From: Paracoccaceae bacterium
Lineage (GTDB): Bacteria > Pseudomonadota > Alphaproteobacteria > Rhizobiales > Stappiaceae
NCBI GenBank assembly: GCA_002709505.1
Contig: PARB01000046.1
Location: 1-49,750, forward strand
DNA: 49,750 nucleotides
Reading direction: 5' to 3'
How positions within the stretch are numbered: the stretch's first letter is position 1; the number at the start of each line of letters is the position of its first letter. This document shows, piece after piece, positions 9,348-18,754 of this stretch. A program made the position numbers and the translations under genes. Under the pieces are notes generated by a model. That model was not told the origin of the DNA. It saw only the letters and a program-made list of their open reading frames with translations, and ran no database searches.

Positions 9348-10553
9348 TCAGCCGTCGCGCAGCGCCTTCAGCACGGCGTCGATTTCACCGTCCGTGTTGT
9401 AGGCGTGGACGGAGGCGCGTACCAGTGCGTCAAGGCCGCGTTCCGGCAGGTCGATGCGCGCCGAGGCGGCGGAGGAGACGGAGACGTTGATCCCCGCCCG
9501 GGCCAGTCGCGCCTTCGTCTCTGCCGGTGTTTCGCCGTCGACCCGGAAGGTGACGATGCCGCAGCGCCGCGCTCCCTTGTCGTGCACCGCGATGCCGGGA
9601 AGCCGCGCCAGCGCTTCGCGCAGGCGCGCGCCAAGCTCTGCGATGCGGCGCTCGAGCCGGTCGGTGCCGATCTCACAGGCAAGCCGGGCGGCGACGCCCA
9701 GACCGATCTGGCCCGCGAAGAACCTCTCCCAGTTCTCGAAGCGGTGCGCGCCGGCAACCAGCCGGTAGCCGTTGGCGTCCAGCCAGTCGGTCGATTCCAG
9801 GTCGACGAAGGGCGGCTCCAGCGTGTCGACGATCTCGTTTGCGACATAGAGAAACCCGGTGCCGCGCGGCCCGCGCAGGTACTTCCGGCCGGTGCCGGAG
9901 AGCATGTGGCAGCCGATCCGCGTCACGTCGAGGTCGATCTGGCCAGCCGACTGGCAGGCGTCCAGCAGATAGAGCAGGCCGTGCCGGCGGGCGATGGCGC
10001 CGACGGCCTCAGCCGGATTGACCAGCCCGCCGAAGGTCGGAACATGGGTCAGTGCAATCAGTCGCGTGCGCGGGGTGATGGCGGCTTCCAGCGCCGCGAG
10101 ATCGATCTGCCCGCTGGCGTCATCGTCGATCAGGTCGATCTCGATGCCGGCGCGCGTCTTCAGCTGCAACATCGCGACATAGTTGGAGACATATTCCGCG
10201 CGGCCGGTGATCACCCGGTCCCCGGGCTTGAAGGGGATCGCGTAGAATGCCATGTCCCAGGCGCGGGTGGCGTTTTCGATATAGGCGATTTCCTGCGGGC
10301 GCGCTCCGAGAAGGGCGGCGATGGCGGGATGGAAATCCGCGACCTTCGCTTCGGCCCGTTCCGCCGCCTCATAGCCGCCGATGGTCGCCTCCAGGTCGAG
10401 ATGGCCCTTCACCGCGTCGAGAACGGGCGCGGGCATCAGTCCCGCGCCGGCATTGTTGAAGTGGATGCGGGTTTCGCATCCTGGCGTCGCGGCCCTGAGC
10501 GCGGCCGTATCCGCTTCGCTCCAGGGGCGCGGGGTTGGCGGTGCGCTGGTCAT
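9348..10553 (-). CDS. class V aminotransferase-fold PLP enzyme
   Basis: A 401-residue cytoplasmic PLP enzyme of the NifS/isopenicillin-epimerase-like group. It has [12 protein letters not shown] at the N-terminus, the pyridine-nitrogen aspartate D198 in [10 protein letters not shown], and the Schiff-base lysine K224 in [15 protein letters not shown]. The short loop after the lysine lacks the cysteine-bearing motif of a true IscS, so cysteine desulfurase for Fe-S assembly is unlikely. Substrate unknown; C-S lyase, selenocysteine lyase-like or epimerase roles are possible. It is divergent from the gamma-glutamylcyclotransferase-like gene 75 nt away, and convergent with the membrane protein gene. 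Confidence 0.85.
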   Translation of the reverse strand: MTSAPPTPRPWSEADTAALRAATPGCETRIHFNNAGAGLMPAPVLDAVKGHLDLEATIGGYEAAERAEAKVADFHPAIAALLGARPQEIAYIENATRAWDMAFYAIPFKPGDRVITGRAEYVSNYVAMLQLKTRAGIEIDLIDDDASGQIDLAALEAAITPRTRLIALTHVPTFGGLVNPAEAVGAIARRHGLLYLLDACQSAGQIDLDVTRIGCHMLSGTGRKYLRGPRGTGFLYVANEIVDTLEPPFVDLESTDWLDANGYRLVAGAHRFENWERFFAGQIGLGVAARLACEIGTDRLERRIAELGARLREALARLPGIAVHDKGARRCGIVTFRVDGETPAETKARLARAGINVSVSSAASARIDLPERGLDALVRASVHAYNTDGEIDAVLKALRDG

Positions 10554-10628
10554 GACTGAAACTATCCTTTAGGTGGAAACGGCAGGGTCTGCGGATGCGC
10601 CCTGCACGGGAATGAGGTGAGACACGCA

Positions 10629-11231
10629 ATGCAGATTACCTATTTCGGCTATGGATCGCTGGTCAACACCCGCACGCTCGGTCCGCAGGCGTCGGCGGTC
10701 GCGGGAACGCTCGACGGCTGGCGGCGGGAGTGGCGCGCCTGGTGGCGGGCCGACGGCAGCGCCGAGCGGCCGGGCAATTGCACGCTGACGGTGCGGCGCG
10801 ATCCGCAGAGCGCGATCCAGGGTGTGATGGTCAGCGAACCGGCGGAGCGGCTTGCTGTGCTCGATGCGCGCGAGAAGCGCTATGTGCGTGTCACCGACGG
10901 CATCGCCGGTGCCTTTCGCTGCGATCCGCGCGGCAAGCCGGCGCCGGAAGGCGCGTTCCTCTATGAGGCCGATGCCGAAATCCGCCACTGGGGTGACGAC
11001 GATCACCCGATCCTGCAAAGCTATGTCGACTGCGTGATGGCGGGCTTCCACGCCTTTTGGGGCGACGAGGGCGTGCGCCGCTTCATCGCCACGACCGACG
11101 GCTGGCATGCGCCGATGCTCGCCGACCGGACGGCGCCGCGCTATCCGCGCGCGCTGGAGATCGATGCCGACCTTCTGGCGTTTTTCGACGATCTGCTGGC
11201 CGAAAAGGGCGTGCGCTACATCCGTCCGTGA
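10629..11231 (+). CDS. gamma-glutamylcyclotransferase-like (GGCT-fold) protein
   Basis: A 200-residue protein starting ITYFGYGSLVNTRTL, the YGSL substrate loop typical of gamma-glutamylcyclotransferase and AIG2-like folds. The later parts, PEGAFLYEADAEIRHWG and PRALEIDADLLAFFDDLL, fit a bacterial subgroup. The start at 10629 is set by a GAGGTGAG RBS at about 10613. Such enzymes cyclise gamma-glutamyl amino acids to 5-oxoproline. The gor gene nearby suggests, but does not prove, a glutathione-related role. Confidence 0.75.
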   Translation: MQITYFGYGSLVNTRTLGPQASAVAGTLDGWRREWRAWWRADGSAERPGNCTLTVRRDPQSAIQGVMVSEPAERLAVLDAREKRYVRVTDGIAGAFRCDPRGKPAPEGAFLYEADAEIRHWGDDDHPILQSYVDCVMAGFHAFWGDEGVRRFIATTDGWHAPMLADRTAPRYPRALEIDADLLAFFDDLLAEKGVRYIRP

Positions 11232-11421
11232 GGGCGTTTGGCATCGCCGGGACGGGCGGATGCCCTGGCGCGTGTTGAATCCGAACGGTTTTTCGCAATG
11301 ATGGGGCGCTTGCCGTCCGGCCGATTCTGACATCTGCGGCCGGTCGTGCCGATACGGGGCAGGACCGTCGCAGCCTGGCACCACGGAGTGTACGCCGACC
11401 GACGCAAAGAGAGGACGGCAC

Positions 11422-13101
11422 GTGAAACGACCCATCAGTTTCGAGGCCTTCAGCCTGGGCGATGTCGGCGCGGTCCTGCGCGTTTCCGCCGGGATCGTGC
11501 TTGTCTTCGTGATCGCGACCAGCCTGGCGCCGGACACCGTCCAGCGCGTTTCCCAGGACCTGCTGCATGCGACAGCGACGAATGTCGGCTGGCTGTATCT
11601 TCTGGTCACCACCGGGTTCGTTGTCTTCGTTCTCGTCCTGGCGCTGTCGCGGATGGGGAGCATCCGGCTCGGCCCGGCGGATGCGCCGCCCGAATTCTCC
11701 TTTCCAAGCTGGCTGGCGATGATCTTTTCCGGCGGCATGGGCGTCGGTCTGGTGTTCTGGGGCGTTGCCGAGCCGATGATGCATTTCAACGACCCGCCGC
11801 TCGGCGAGGGACTGGCCCGCACCGCCGAGGCCGCGCAGACCGGCATGCGCTACGCCTTCTTCCACTGGGGCCTGCACCAGTGGGCGAATTTCGCCCTTGT
11901 CGGGCTTGCGATTGCCTATGTCCGCTTCCGGCATGACAGTCACGGCCTGATCAGCGAGACGCTTCGTCCGCTCATCGGCGACCGCGTGGATGGTGGCTGG
12001 GGCAAGGCCATCGACGTGCTGACCGTGGTCTCGACCGTCTTCGGCGTTGCGACGACGCTCGGGCTCGGCGCGCTGCAGATCAACAGCGGTATCGCGCGGC
12101 TGGCAGGCGTCCCTTTCGGCTTCCCGGCGCAGCTGGTCATCATCGCCGTGGTCGGCGGACTGTTCATGCTTTCGGCCATGACCCCGCTCGACCGGGGTGT
12201 GAAGCTTCTGAGCAACGCCAACATGCTGCTGGCGGGTGGCCTTCTGGGGTTTGTGCTGTTCGTCGGGCCGGCTCCCTTCATCTTCGGCGTGATGACGCAG
12301 ACCATCGGCGAATACCTCGGCACCGTCCTGCAGATGAGCCTGGTGACCTCGCCCTATTCCAACGGCGAATGGGTCGAGCAATGGACGCTGTTCTACTGGG
12401 CCTGGGGGTTGAGCTGGGCGCCCTTCGTCGGCAGTTTCATCGCGCGGATCTCGCGCGGGCGGACGATCCGCGAGTTCGTGCTGGGTGTGATGATCGTGCC
12501 GGTCGCGCTCAGCATGCTGTGGTTCTCCACCTTCGGCGGCGCCGCCATCCATGTGGAACTGTTCGGGCAGGGGGGCATTGCCGACGCAGTTTCCATGGAA
12601 GTGTCCGCCGGGCTCTACGCGCTGCTCGATCAATTCCCGGGAAGCGACGTGCTGACCCTGGCGTCCATTGCGCTGGTCGGCATGTTCCTCGTGACATCGG
12701 CAGATTCCGCGACCTTCGTCCTCGGCATGTTCACCTCGAAGGGCGTGCTCAATCCGACGCGGGCGGTGCGTCTGCTGTGGGGGACGCTGCAGTTGCTGAT
12801 GGTGGTGGTGCTGTTGCTCACCGGCGGACTGGAGAGCCTGCAGACGGCCTCCATCGTCGCGGCGTTTCCCTTCATGCTGCTGATGATCCTGATCGCGGTG
12901 TCGCTTTATCGCGACCTCGCGCAGGAACTGGCGATGCGCGACGAGAAGGAACGCAAGCTCGCCTTGCGCATCGACCGCTGGCTGCTGCGTGAATCCGAGC
13001 GCGAGGCGGCGGAAAAGGCCGAGGCTGAAATCCACCCGACCGTTCCGGAAGAAGGCCCCTGCAAGCCCGCGCCGGGCGGCGATGACAGGTCGGTCGGCTA
13101 G
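11422..13101 (+). CDS. BCCT-family betaine/choline/carnitine-type transporter
   Basis: A 559-residue, 12-span secondary transporter. Family marks are the glycine stretch SGGMGVGLVFWGVAEP (residues 103-118), FFHWGLHQWANFALVG, and the signature WTLFYWAWGLSWAPFVG (321-337) followed by ARISRGRTIREF. The GMGVG stretch resembles Na-coupled members. In the Trp box, W149 and W154 are kept, but the position of BetP Tyr197 is F157 and that of BetP Trp374 is G329, so the substrate may not be glycine betaine. The charged C-terminal tail (about 55 residues) could serve osmosensing. An AGAGAGGA RBS precedes the ATG. It stands alone, without betaine catabolic genes. Confidence 0.92.
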   Translation: MKRPISFEAFSLGDVGAVLRVSAGIVLVFVIATSLAPDTVQRVSQDLLHATATNVGWLYLLVTTGFVVFVLVLALSRMGSIRLGPADAPPEFSFPSWLAMIFSGGMGVGLVFWGVAEPMMHFNDPPLGEGLARTAEAAQTGMRYAFFHWGLHQWANFALVGLAIAYVRFRHDSHGLISETLRPLIGDRVDGGWGKAIDVLTVVSTVFGVATTLGLGALQINSGIARLAGVPFGFPAQLVIIAVVGGLFMLSAMTPLDRGVKLLSNANMLLAGGLLGFVLFVGPAPFIFGVMTQTIGEYLGTVLQMSLVTSPYSNGEWVEQWTLFYWAWGLSWAPFVGSFIARISRGRTIREFVLGVMIVPVALSMLWFSTFGGAAIHVELFGQGGIADAVSMEVSAGLYALLDQFPGSDVLTLASIALVGMFLVTSADSATFVLGMFTSKGVLNPTRAVRLLWGTLQLLMVVVLLLTGGLESLQTASIVAAFPFMLLMILIAVSLYRDLAQELAMRDEKERKLALRIDRWLLRESEREAAEKAEAEIHPTVPEEGPCKPAPGGDDRSVG

Positions 13102-13250
13102 GAGCGGGGGGCTCTGGCGATTATGCGGTGCGTGCATCGTGCATGTGTCCATGCCATACCTTTGGAGAGACCCTTGTGGCACTTATGAGGAGGCCACTCG
13201 AAGGCACTCGTTAGTGTGCCTTCCTTGGTACTCATCAGGGTACGCGTTGC

Positions 13251-13281
13251 TGGACATTCATTCTGTACCATACTATGATAC
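13251..13281 (+). promoter_or_regulatory. higBA promoter with overlapping operator
   Basis: The -35 element TGGACA (13251-13256) and -10 element TATGAT (13274-13279) are 17 nt apart, each five of six to consensus. An imperfect palindrome, GTACCATACTATGATAC (13265-13281, two mismatched pairs besides the centre), covers the -10. This is the usual place for HigA autorepression. The surrounding bases are clearly more AT-rich than the flanking genes. Confidence 0.65.
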
Positions 13282-13300
13282 ATATATGCGTTGATAAGAC

Positions 13301-13582
13301 ATGATCCTTGGATACCGTGATCGACTTACCGAGCAGATAGCCAACGGGACCATCCGGAAGGGCTTTCCGAAGGAGTTGGTGAGGCGAGCGTAAAAGAAAC
13401 TCGCAGCGATGAACGCTGCGGTCATGCTCAGGGACCTTCGTTTTCCGCCGGGAAATAAGCTTCACGAGTTAACCGGAGACCGTGCTGGACAGCACGCCAT
13501 CAGCATCAACGCTCAGTGGCGGATCTGCTTCGTTTGGACGGAGGAAGGGCCGGATCAGGTCGAGATTTGCGACTATCACTAG
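13301..13582 (+). pseudogene. higB: HigB toxin (RelE-like mRNA interferase) interrupted by an in-frame TAA
   Basis: The frame from ATG 13301 to TAG 13582 would give 93 residues, the normal HigB length. It reads as HigB on both sides of the break: before it MILGYRDRLTEQIANG, after it PPGNKLHELTGDRAGQH and INAQWRICFVWTEEG, ending in DYH. Codon 31 (13391-13393) is TAA, in the middle of ...LVRRA(stop)KKLAAMN, where the family usually has glutamine, so a single CAA-to-TAA change would explain it. Restart at ATG 13409 would leave 57 residues, too few for the RelE fold. Either a real inactivation or a base-call error. Confidence 0.8.
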
Positions 13583-13597
13583 GCAGGAGCCTAAATC

Positions 13598-13936
13598 ATG
13601 ACAGTTCATGTTCCCGCGTTTCACCCTGGCGAGATCCTGGAGGAATTGTATCTCGAGCCGCTGGGCATGAGCGCTGGCAAGCTAGCAAAGATCCTTGGTG
13701 TGCCGCGCACGCGGATTGAGCGGCTGGTCAAGGGCGAGACCGATATGAGCGTCGATACGGCAGCTCGGCTCGCGCGGGCCTTCAGCACGACCGGGGAATA
13801 CTGGCTGAACCTTCAAAGCGCCTACAATCTTCAGAAACTGGAAGCGTCGGAAACCGAGCGGGCCGAGCTCGATGCGATCACGCCCATCGACATCACTGGC
13901 GGCACGGAGCCCGTGCCGGCACGTCGGGTCGCCTGA
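13598..13936 (+). CDS. higA: HigA antitoxin, XRE-type helix-turn-helix
   Basis: A 112-residue antitoxin of the HigA/VapI group. It begins HVPAFHPGEILEELYLEPLG, then has an HTH (SAGKLAKILGVPRTRIERLV) and the signature RLARAFSTTGEYWLNLQSAY. It lies 15 nt after the toxin frame with its own RBS (GCAGGAG), in the toxin-first order usual for higBA. It should bind the promoter palindrome upstream and, if toxin were made, neutralise it. It is intact even though the toxin frame is broken. Together with the AT-rich flank this suggests a horizontally acquired module. Confidence 0.9.
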   Translation: MTVHVPAFHPGEILEELYLEPLGMSAGKLAKILGVPRTRIERLVKGETDMSVDTAARLARAFSTTGEYWLNLQSAYNLQKLEASETERAELDAITPIDITGGTEPVPARRVA

Positions 13937-13961
13937 TCACCACGCAAACCTTTGTCGATTG

Positions 13962-13999
13962 AAAAAGGCCGGCGGGGATTGCTCCTCGCCGGCCTTTTT
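13962..13999. terminator. bidirectional terminator between higA and the RND pump
   Basis: AAAAAGGCCGGCG (13962-13974) pairs exactly with CGCCGGCCTTTTT (13987-13999) around a 12-nt loop. A-run and T-run tails let it work on both strands, which suits the convergent higA and RND genes. Confidence 0.88.
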
Positions 14000-14021
14000 C
14001 ATGACGTCGTGCGGACCGCCG

Positions 14022-17000
14022 TTACTCGGCCGCCTGCGGCAGGTCGTCCCGGTTGCCGTGCTTTTGCCCGTCTTTCTCCGCTGCCGGCTTCTTGCCGATC
14101 GGCGTGACGTTTGCCGGGGCAGGAGCCGGGGACACCCGGGTGCCGAAGGCTGCGTCCGCCGGCGTCGGCTGCATCTGCGGTCCCGATGGGGCCGCAGCGA
14201 CCGCCTCGGCGGGAGCGTCCGCATCGCTCTTTGACGCGCGGCGCTCGGTGAAGAGACGCATCCACACGGTCGGCACCGCCAGCATCGTCGGGATCATGAT
14301 CAGAGTCAGGATCGTGGAGAACCCGAGGCCGAAGATGATCGCCGTCGACAGCTGCACCCACCACACGGCGGTGATCGACCCCTTCTCGATGACCCGGTTG
14401 AAGAAGTCGAAATTGACCATCGTCATCATCGGGATCAGGCCGGCGATGGTGGTGGTCGTGGTCAGGAGCACCGGACGGATGCGCTGGGCCGAGGTCTTCA
14501 GGATCGCCTCGACCGGCTCGATGCCGTCGTCGCGGAAGCGGTTGTAGGTGTCGATCAGCACGATGGCGTTGTTGACGACGATGCCGGCGAGCGCGACGAC
14601 GCCGGTGCCGGTCATGATGATGGAGAATTTCTGCCCCATCAGCGCCATGCCGAGCAGCACGCCGAAGACCGACATGATCACCGTCGAGAGCGTCAGGATG
14701 GTCTGGTAGAAGCTGTTGAACTGGGTCACCAGGATGATGAACATCAGGAACAGCGAGCCGATCATCGCCTTTTGCAGGAACTCGCCGGACTCCTTCTGGT
14801 CCTCGTCCGCGCCGCGGAACTTGAGGAAGACATTGTCCGGGAAGGTCTGGCTGTCGAGCCAGGCCTGAAGCTCCTTCACCTTGTCGTCTCCCGTCGCCGG
14901 ACGCGTCAGTCCGTCAGCGGTGGTGATCGTCGCCGTGCTCGCGACATTGGCCTTCACGTCCATGGCGTAGAGCCCGTCGCGGCGGGTGATCGAGGTCACC
15001 TTCTGCTGCGGCTGGCGGTCGATGAAGTTCGACAGCGGCACCTGGCCGAGGTCGGTTTGCAGACGCAGGCTGTCGAAGCGGTCGAGCGTGCGCTCGGATT
15101 CCGGCAGGCGCACCCGGATATCGACCTCGTCCTCGGAATCGTCCGGCCGGTACTTGCCGATCAGCACACCATTGGTGACGAGCTGGACCATCGCGCCGAC
15201 AGAGCCGATGCCGGCCTGGAACCGCCCGGCCTGTTCGCGGTCGATGGTGATCTGCCATTCGATGCCGGGCAGCGGGCGGCTGTCCTCGCGGTCCTGCAGC
15301 CCGTCCATGCCGTCGATATGGTCGCGCACGCGCGTCACCGCCGCCACCACGTCGTCGTAGCTCGTCGAGGTGATCTGCAGGTTGACGTCCTTGCCCGTCG
15401 GCGGGCCGCCCTCGATCTTGCGGACCTCGACCTTGATCCCGGGCAGCATGGCCGTACGCTCGCGGATCTCGGCGAAAATGTCTTCCGCCTTGCGCCGGCA
15501 GCAATAGTCGGCGAGTTCGATGTTCAGCTCGCCGATCACGTCGGCGGGCTTGTCCTGGACACCGCCCAGCATGTCGCCGCCGCCACCGCCGCCGCCGGCG
15601 GTCGCGTTCATCACCACGTTGTCGATGCCGGGCACGGTGAGCACCACCGCCTCCACATCGTCGACGAGGTCGAGCGCCTCGCGCACCGAGAAGTTGCCGC
15701 GTCCCGACACCAGGATCACGGCGGCCTCCGGCTCTTCGTCGACGAAGAATTCGACCCCTTGCATGTTCTGCTGGAAGAAGACCGTGATGCCGCCGGCGAT
15801 GGCGACGACCGCGACAAGGGTCACCACGTTGCCAAGCGCCGTGCCGGCGGCAAAGCTCAGGAAGCGGACATAGACGCCGGTCGCGCCCGTGACCTTCTTG
15901 GGATCGAAATGCGCGTCGGCGGAGAGCTGCTGCGCGGTCTCGCGTTCCTTTTCGGCCAGCCGGTCGGCGCGGGCCCGCGAGCGTGCCACCACCGGCTTGA
16001 ACAGGCGGAAGGAGAGGGCTCCAATGCCAAGGCCGGCGGCGACGCCGAGCGGGATGAGCATCGTTTGCGAAAGCCCGACGGGAAGGAGCGCGACCGCAAA
16101 GGCGACCGCGAGTCCGACCATGCCAGCCAGAATGCCTGCGGCGTGGCGTCCCGACCAGGAAATCGCGCCCGACAGCACCGCGCCGGTGACCGGCAGGAAG
16201 ACGAGCGCCGTCAAAAGCGAGGCGGACAGCACGATCACCACCATGATCGGCAGATAGCTCATGAACTCGCCCGCAACGCCCGGCCACAGGAGCATCGGCA
16301 GGAAGGCGGCAAGCGTCGTCGCCGTGGAGGAGACGATCGGCCAGAACATCAGCCTGGAGGCGCGGATATAGGCCTCCTGCGCCGCCATGCCTTCGGCGAT
16401 CTTGCGGTCGGCGTATTCCACCATGACGATGGCGCCGTCGACCAGCATGCCGACGGTCAGCACCAGGCCGAACATCACCATGGTGTTCACGGTCATGCCG
16501 ATGGTGGAGAGGATCAGGAAGCCGATCATGAAGGAGGTCGGGATCGAGATGCCGACGAGCAGCGCGGATTTCGGCCCCAGCGCCCAGATGACCAGGATCA
16601 TCACCAGGAAGATCGCCGTCATGATCGAGGATTCCAGCGAGCCCAGGATCTCGAAGATGTTTTCCGACTTGTCGAGCAGATAGTCGACGCGGACCGCATC
16701 CGGCCAGTCGGCCGTGGCGGTTTCCACGACCTGGCGCACGGCGGCGTTGTTCTCGATGATGTTGGTGCCCTTGCGCTTCACCACGTTGATGGTGATCGCC
16801 GGTTTGCCGTTGACGCGGGTGAAGCTAGTGGGATCCTTGAAGGTACGCTTGATCTCGCCGATGTCGCCCAGCGTGACGACGCCTTCGCCCGACTGCTTGA
16901 TCGGCAGGGAATAGACGTCCTCGGCGGTTTCGACGAGGCCGGGCACCTTGACGTTGAAGCGGCCCTGGCCGTTGTCGAGGAAGCCGGCCGGCACCAGCTG

Positions 17001-17630
17001 GTTGTTCTGCGACAGCGAGGTGAGCAGTTCCTGCTGGGTGACGCGGTAGGATTCCAGCTTCATGGAATCGATCACCACCTCGAGCATTTCCTCGCGGTGG
17101 CCGGACAGCTCCGCCTCCAGAACGGTCGGCACCGCCTCGATCTGGTCCTTCAGCCGGCGCGCGTGCTGATAGAGCGTGCGTTCGGGAACCGAACCCGACA
17201 GGGCGACGTAGATCGTCGGCTGCAGCGCGAAATTCGTTTCCGAAATCGTCGGCTCTTCGGCCTCGGCGGGAAGCTTGGCCTTGGCCTGGTCGACCTTGTC
17301 GCGGACGTCGGCCAGCGCCTTGTCCTTGTCGAAGGAGATGTCGAACTCGAGGATGACGCCGAGATGGCTCTCGGCGGAAATCGTGGTGATCTCCTTCAGC
17401 CCGTCTAGGCCGCGCAGCGCGGTCTCCATCGGGCGCGCCAGCAGGCGCTCGGCGTCTTCCGGCGAAATCCCCTGCTGGGTCACCGAGACATAGAACACCG
17501 GGATGTCGATGTCCGGGTCGGCTTCCTTGGGGATCGCGACATAGGCGAGAATGCCTGCGATCGCCATCACCATCATCAGGGTGAGAACGGTGCGGGGCCG
17601 GCGCAGGACGCCTTCGAGCATGTCGATCAT
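14022..17630 (-). CDS. RND-family efflux permease
   Basis: A 1202-residue inner-membrane proton-driven pump of the AcrB/MexF superfamily. It opens with a span, then PKEADPDIDIPVFYVSVTQ, typical of this class. TM4 reads VLTVGMLVDGAIVMVEYAD, keeping one of the two AcrB aspartates (second is Gly). TM10 reads VALAGIVVNNAIVLIDTYN, with Asn where AcrB has Lys940, as in several non-AcrB RND groups. It is about 150 residues longer than AcrB. Much of the excess is a central linker (about residues 495-590) with two extra hydrophobic segments and a charged helix. A poly-Gly run and a Cys-Cys pair lie in the second porter domain. It overlaps the adaptor gene by 4 nt. Substrate unknown. Confidence 0.93.
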   Translation of the reverse strand: MIDMLEGVLRRPRTVLTLMMVMAIAGILAYVAIPKEADPDIDIPVFYVSVTQQGISPEDAERLLARPMETALRGLDGLKEITTISAESHLGVILEFDISFDKDKALADVRDKVDQAKAKLPAEAEEPTISETNFALQPTIYVALSGSVPERTLYQHARRLKDQIEAVPTVLEAELSGHREEMLEVVIDSMKLESYRVTQQELLTSLSQNNQLVPAGFLDNGQGRFNVKVPGLVETAEDVYSLPIKQSGEGVVTLGDIGEIKRTFKDPTSFTRVNGKPAITINVVKRKGTNIIENNAAVRQVVETATADWPDAVRVDYLLDKSENIFEILGSLESSIMTAIFLVMILVIWALGPKSALLVGISIPTSFMIGFLILSTIGMTVNTMVMFGLVLTVGMLVDGAIVMVEYADRKIAEGMAAQEAYIRASRLMFWPIVSSTATTLAAFLPMLLWPGVAGEFMSYLPIMVVIVLSASLLTALVFLPVTGAVLSGAISWSGRHAAGILAGMVGLAVAFAVALLPVGLSQTMLIPLGVAAGLGIGALSFRLFKPVVARSRARADRLAEKERETAQQLSADAHFDPKKVTGATGVYVRFLSFAAGTALGNVVTLVAVVAIAGGITVFFQQNMQGVEFFVDEEPEAAVILVSGRGNFSVREALDLVDDVEAVVLTVPGIDNVVMNATAGGGGGGGDMLGGVQDKPADVIGELNIELADYCCRRKAEDIFAEIRERTAMLPGIKVEVRKIEGGPPTGKDVNLQITSTSYDDVVAAVTRVRDHIDGMDGLQDREDSRPLPGIEWQITIDREQAGRFQAGIGSVGAMVQLVTNGVLIGKYRPDDSEDEVDIRVRLPESERTLDRFDSLRLQTDLGQVPLSNFIDRQPQQKVTSITRRDGLYAMDVKANVASTATITTADGLTRPATGDDKVKELQAWLDSQTFPDNVFLKFRGADEDQKESGEFLQKAMIGSLFLMFIILVTQFNSFYQTILTLSTVIMSVFGVLLGMALMGQKFSIIMTGTGVVALAGIVVNNAIVLIDTYNRFRDDGIEPVEAILKTSAQRIRPVLLTTTTTIAGLIPMMTMVNFDFFNRVIEKGSITAVWWVQLSTAIIFGLGFSTILTLIMIPTMLAVPTVWMRLFTERRASKSDADAPAEAVAAAPSGPQMQPTPADAAFGTRVSPAPAPANVTPIGKKPAAEKDGQKHGNRDDLPQAAE

Positions 17631-18730
17631 TTCGGCGCCTCCGCCATCTGCCGCACCGGGTCGACGGTCTGGCCTTCGGTTACATAGTCCTGCCCGGCGG
17701 TGATCACCGCCAGCCGGTCCGGCAGCCCGGACACCCAGATGCCTTCCGTGTCGCCGCCCAGGATCGTCACGGGATAGAAGGCGACCGTGTTGTCGTCGGA
17801 AACCGCGCGCACGCCGACGCTGCCGGCATCATCCAGCGTCAGGATCCCGGAACTCAGCCGGTGGGCCTTTTGCAGGGCGAGCGGCACGCGGGCCGTGGCG
17901 GTGATGCCGTCGCGCACGGCGCCGTCGGGATTGGCGATCTCGATTTCCACCCGGAAGGTGCGGGTGGCATCGTCGGAGGCGGGCGCGATGTAACGGATGG
18001 CGCCGTTGACGGTCTCGCCGGTGACCAGCTCCACCTCTGCCGCCTGTCCGAGCTTCAGCTTTCCGACATCGCGTTCCGACACCTGGCCGATGGCGAGGAT
18101 CGGGTCGGCATCAATCAGCGTGGCGCAGACCTGGCCGGTGGAGAGGATGGTTCCGGTCTCGGCCATCGGGCTTTCCACCACGCCGCCGATCGGGGCTGTG
18201 ATGACGGTGCGCGACAGCTCCAGCTGCTGTTCCTCAAGCATGGCGGCGGCGGCATCCATGGCCGCCTTGAGCGCTGCCACGCGCGTCTGCGCCGCAAAGC
18301 CCTTGTCCTGCAGCTGTGTCGCCGCCGAATGGTCGAGCCGGGCCTGGGCCAGGCGCGCTTCTGCCTCCAGCACCTTGGCCTGTCGCGCGCCCTTGTCGAG
18401 CACGCAGAGCACGTCGCCGCGCTCCACCCGGTGCCCTTCGGTGACGCGTCGCTCCGCCACCCGTCCGCTGGTTTCCGCCCGCACGGCGACGGCGGCATCG
18501 GCCTCGGTGCGGCCCCGGATCACCAGAACGGAGCTGCGCTGCTGCGCCTCTATGTCCCTGACGGCGACGCGAAAGGGCGTTGCGTCCTGCGCGCTGCTGC
18601 GTTCCGCCGGGGGCGGCGTTGCGTTTTCGGCGTCGGCGCGCCCGCCCTCGATGTAGGTGCCGGTCCACATCCAGCCGGCAACGCCGGCGGTGATCGCCAC
18701 CGCGAGAATGTGGGAAAAGCGGATCGTCAT
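17627..18730 (-). CDS. RND efflux periplasmic adaptor (membrane fusion protein)
   Basis: A 367-residue HlyD/AcrA-type adaptor. It has an N-terminal anchor or signal (ILAVAITAGVAGWMWTGTYI), then a barrel-sandwich start (VRAETSGRVAERRVTEGHRV), a helical hairpin (VLEAEARLAQARLDHSAATQ), the return lipoyl half (TVITAPIGGVVESPMAETG) and beta-barrel (AAEVELVTGETVNGAIRYI). It would bridge the pump to an outer-membrane channel; no TolC-type gene is in the window. It is the first pump gene, overlapping the permease by 4 nt and 24 nt downstream of the PadR gene, so all three are probably one transcript. Confidence 0.92.
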   Translation of the reverse strand: MTIRFSHILAVAITAGVAGWMWTGTYIEGGRADAENATPPPAERSSAQDATPFRVAVRDIEAQQRSSVLVIRGRTEADAAVAVRAETSGRVAERRVTEGHRVERGDVLCVLDKGARQAKVLEAEARLAQARLDHSAATQLQDKGFAAQTRVAALKAAMDAAAAMLEEQQLELSRTVITAPIGGVVESPMAETGTILSTGQVCATLIDADPILAIGQVSERDVGKLKLGQAAEVELVTGETVNGAIRYIAPASDDATRTFRVEIEIANPDGAVRDGITATARVPLALQKAHRLSSGILTLDDAGSVGVRAVSDDNTVAFYPVTILGGDTEGIWVSGLPDRLAVITAGQDYVTEGQTVDPVRQMAEAPK

Positions 18731-18754
18731 GACCTGAAGTCTCCGGGTCGTTCT

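Noticed and set aside
13102-13250. Possible transposon or integrase remnant before higBA
   Set aside because: The stretch is AT-richer than its surroundings, but no terminal repeats, target duplication or transposase fragments were found.
14772-17408. A long + strand frame (about 880 codons) opposite the RND permease
   Set aside because: Antisense reading of a clear RND gene; composition is Asp/His/Arg-rich and without domains.
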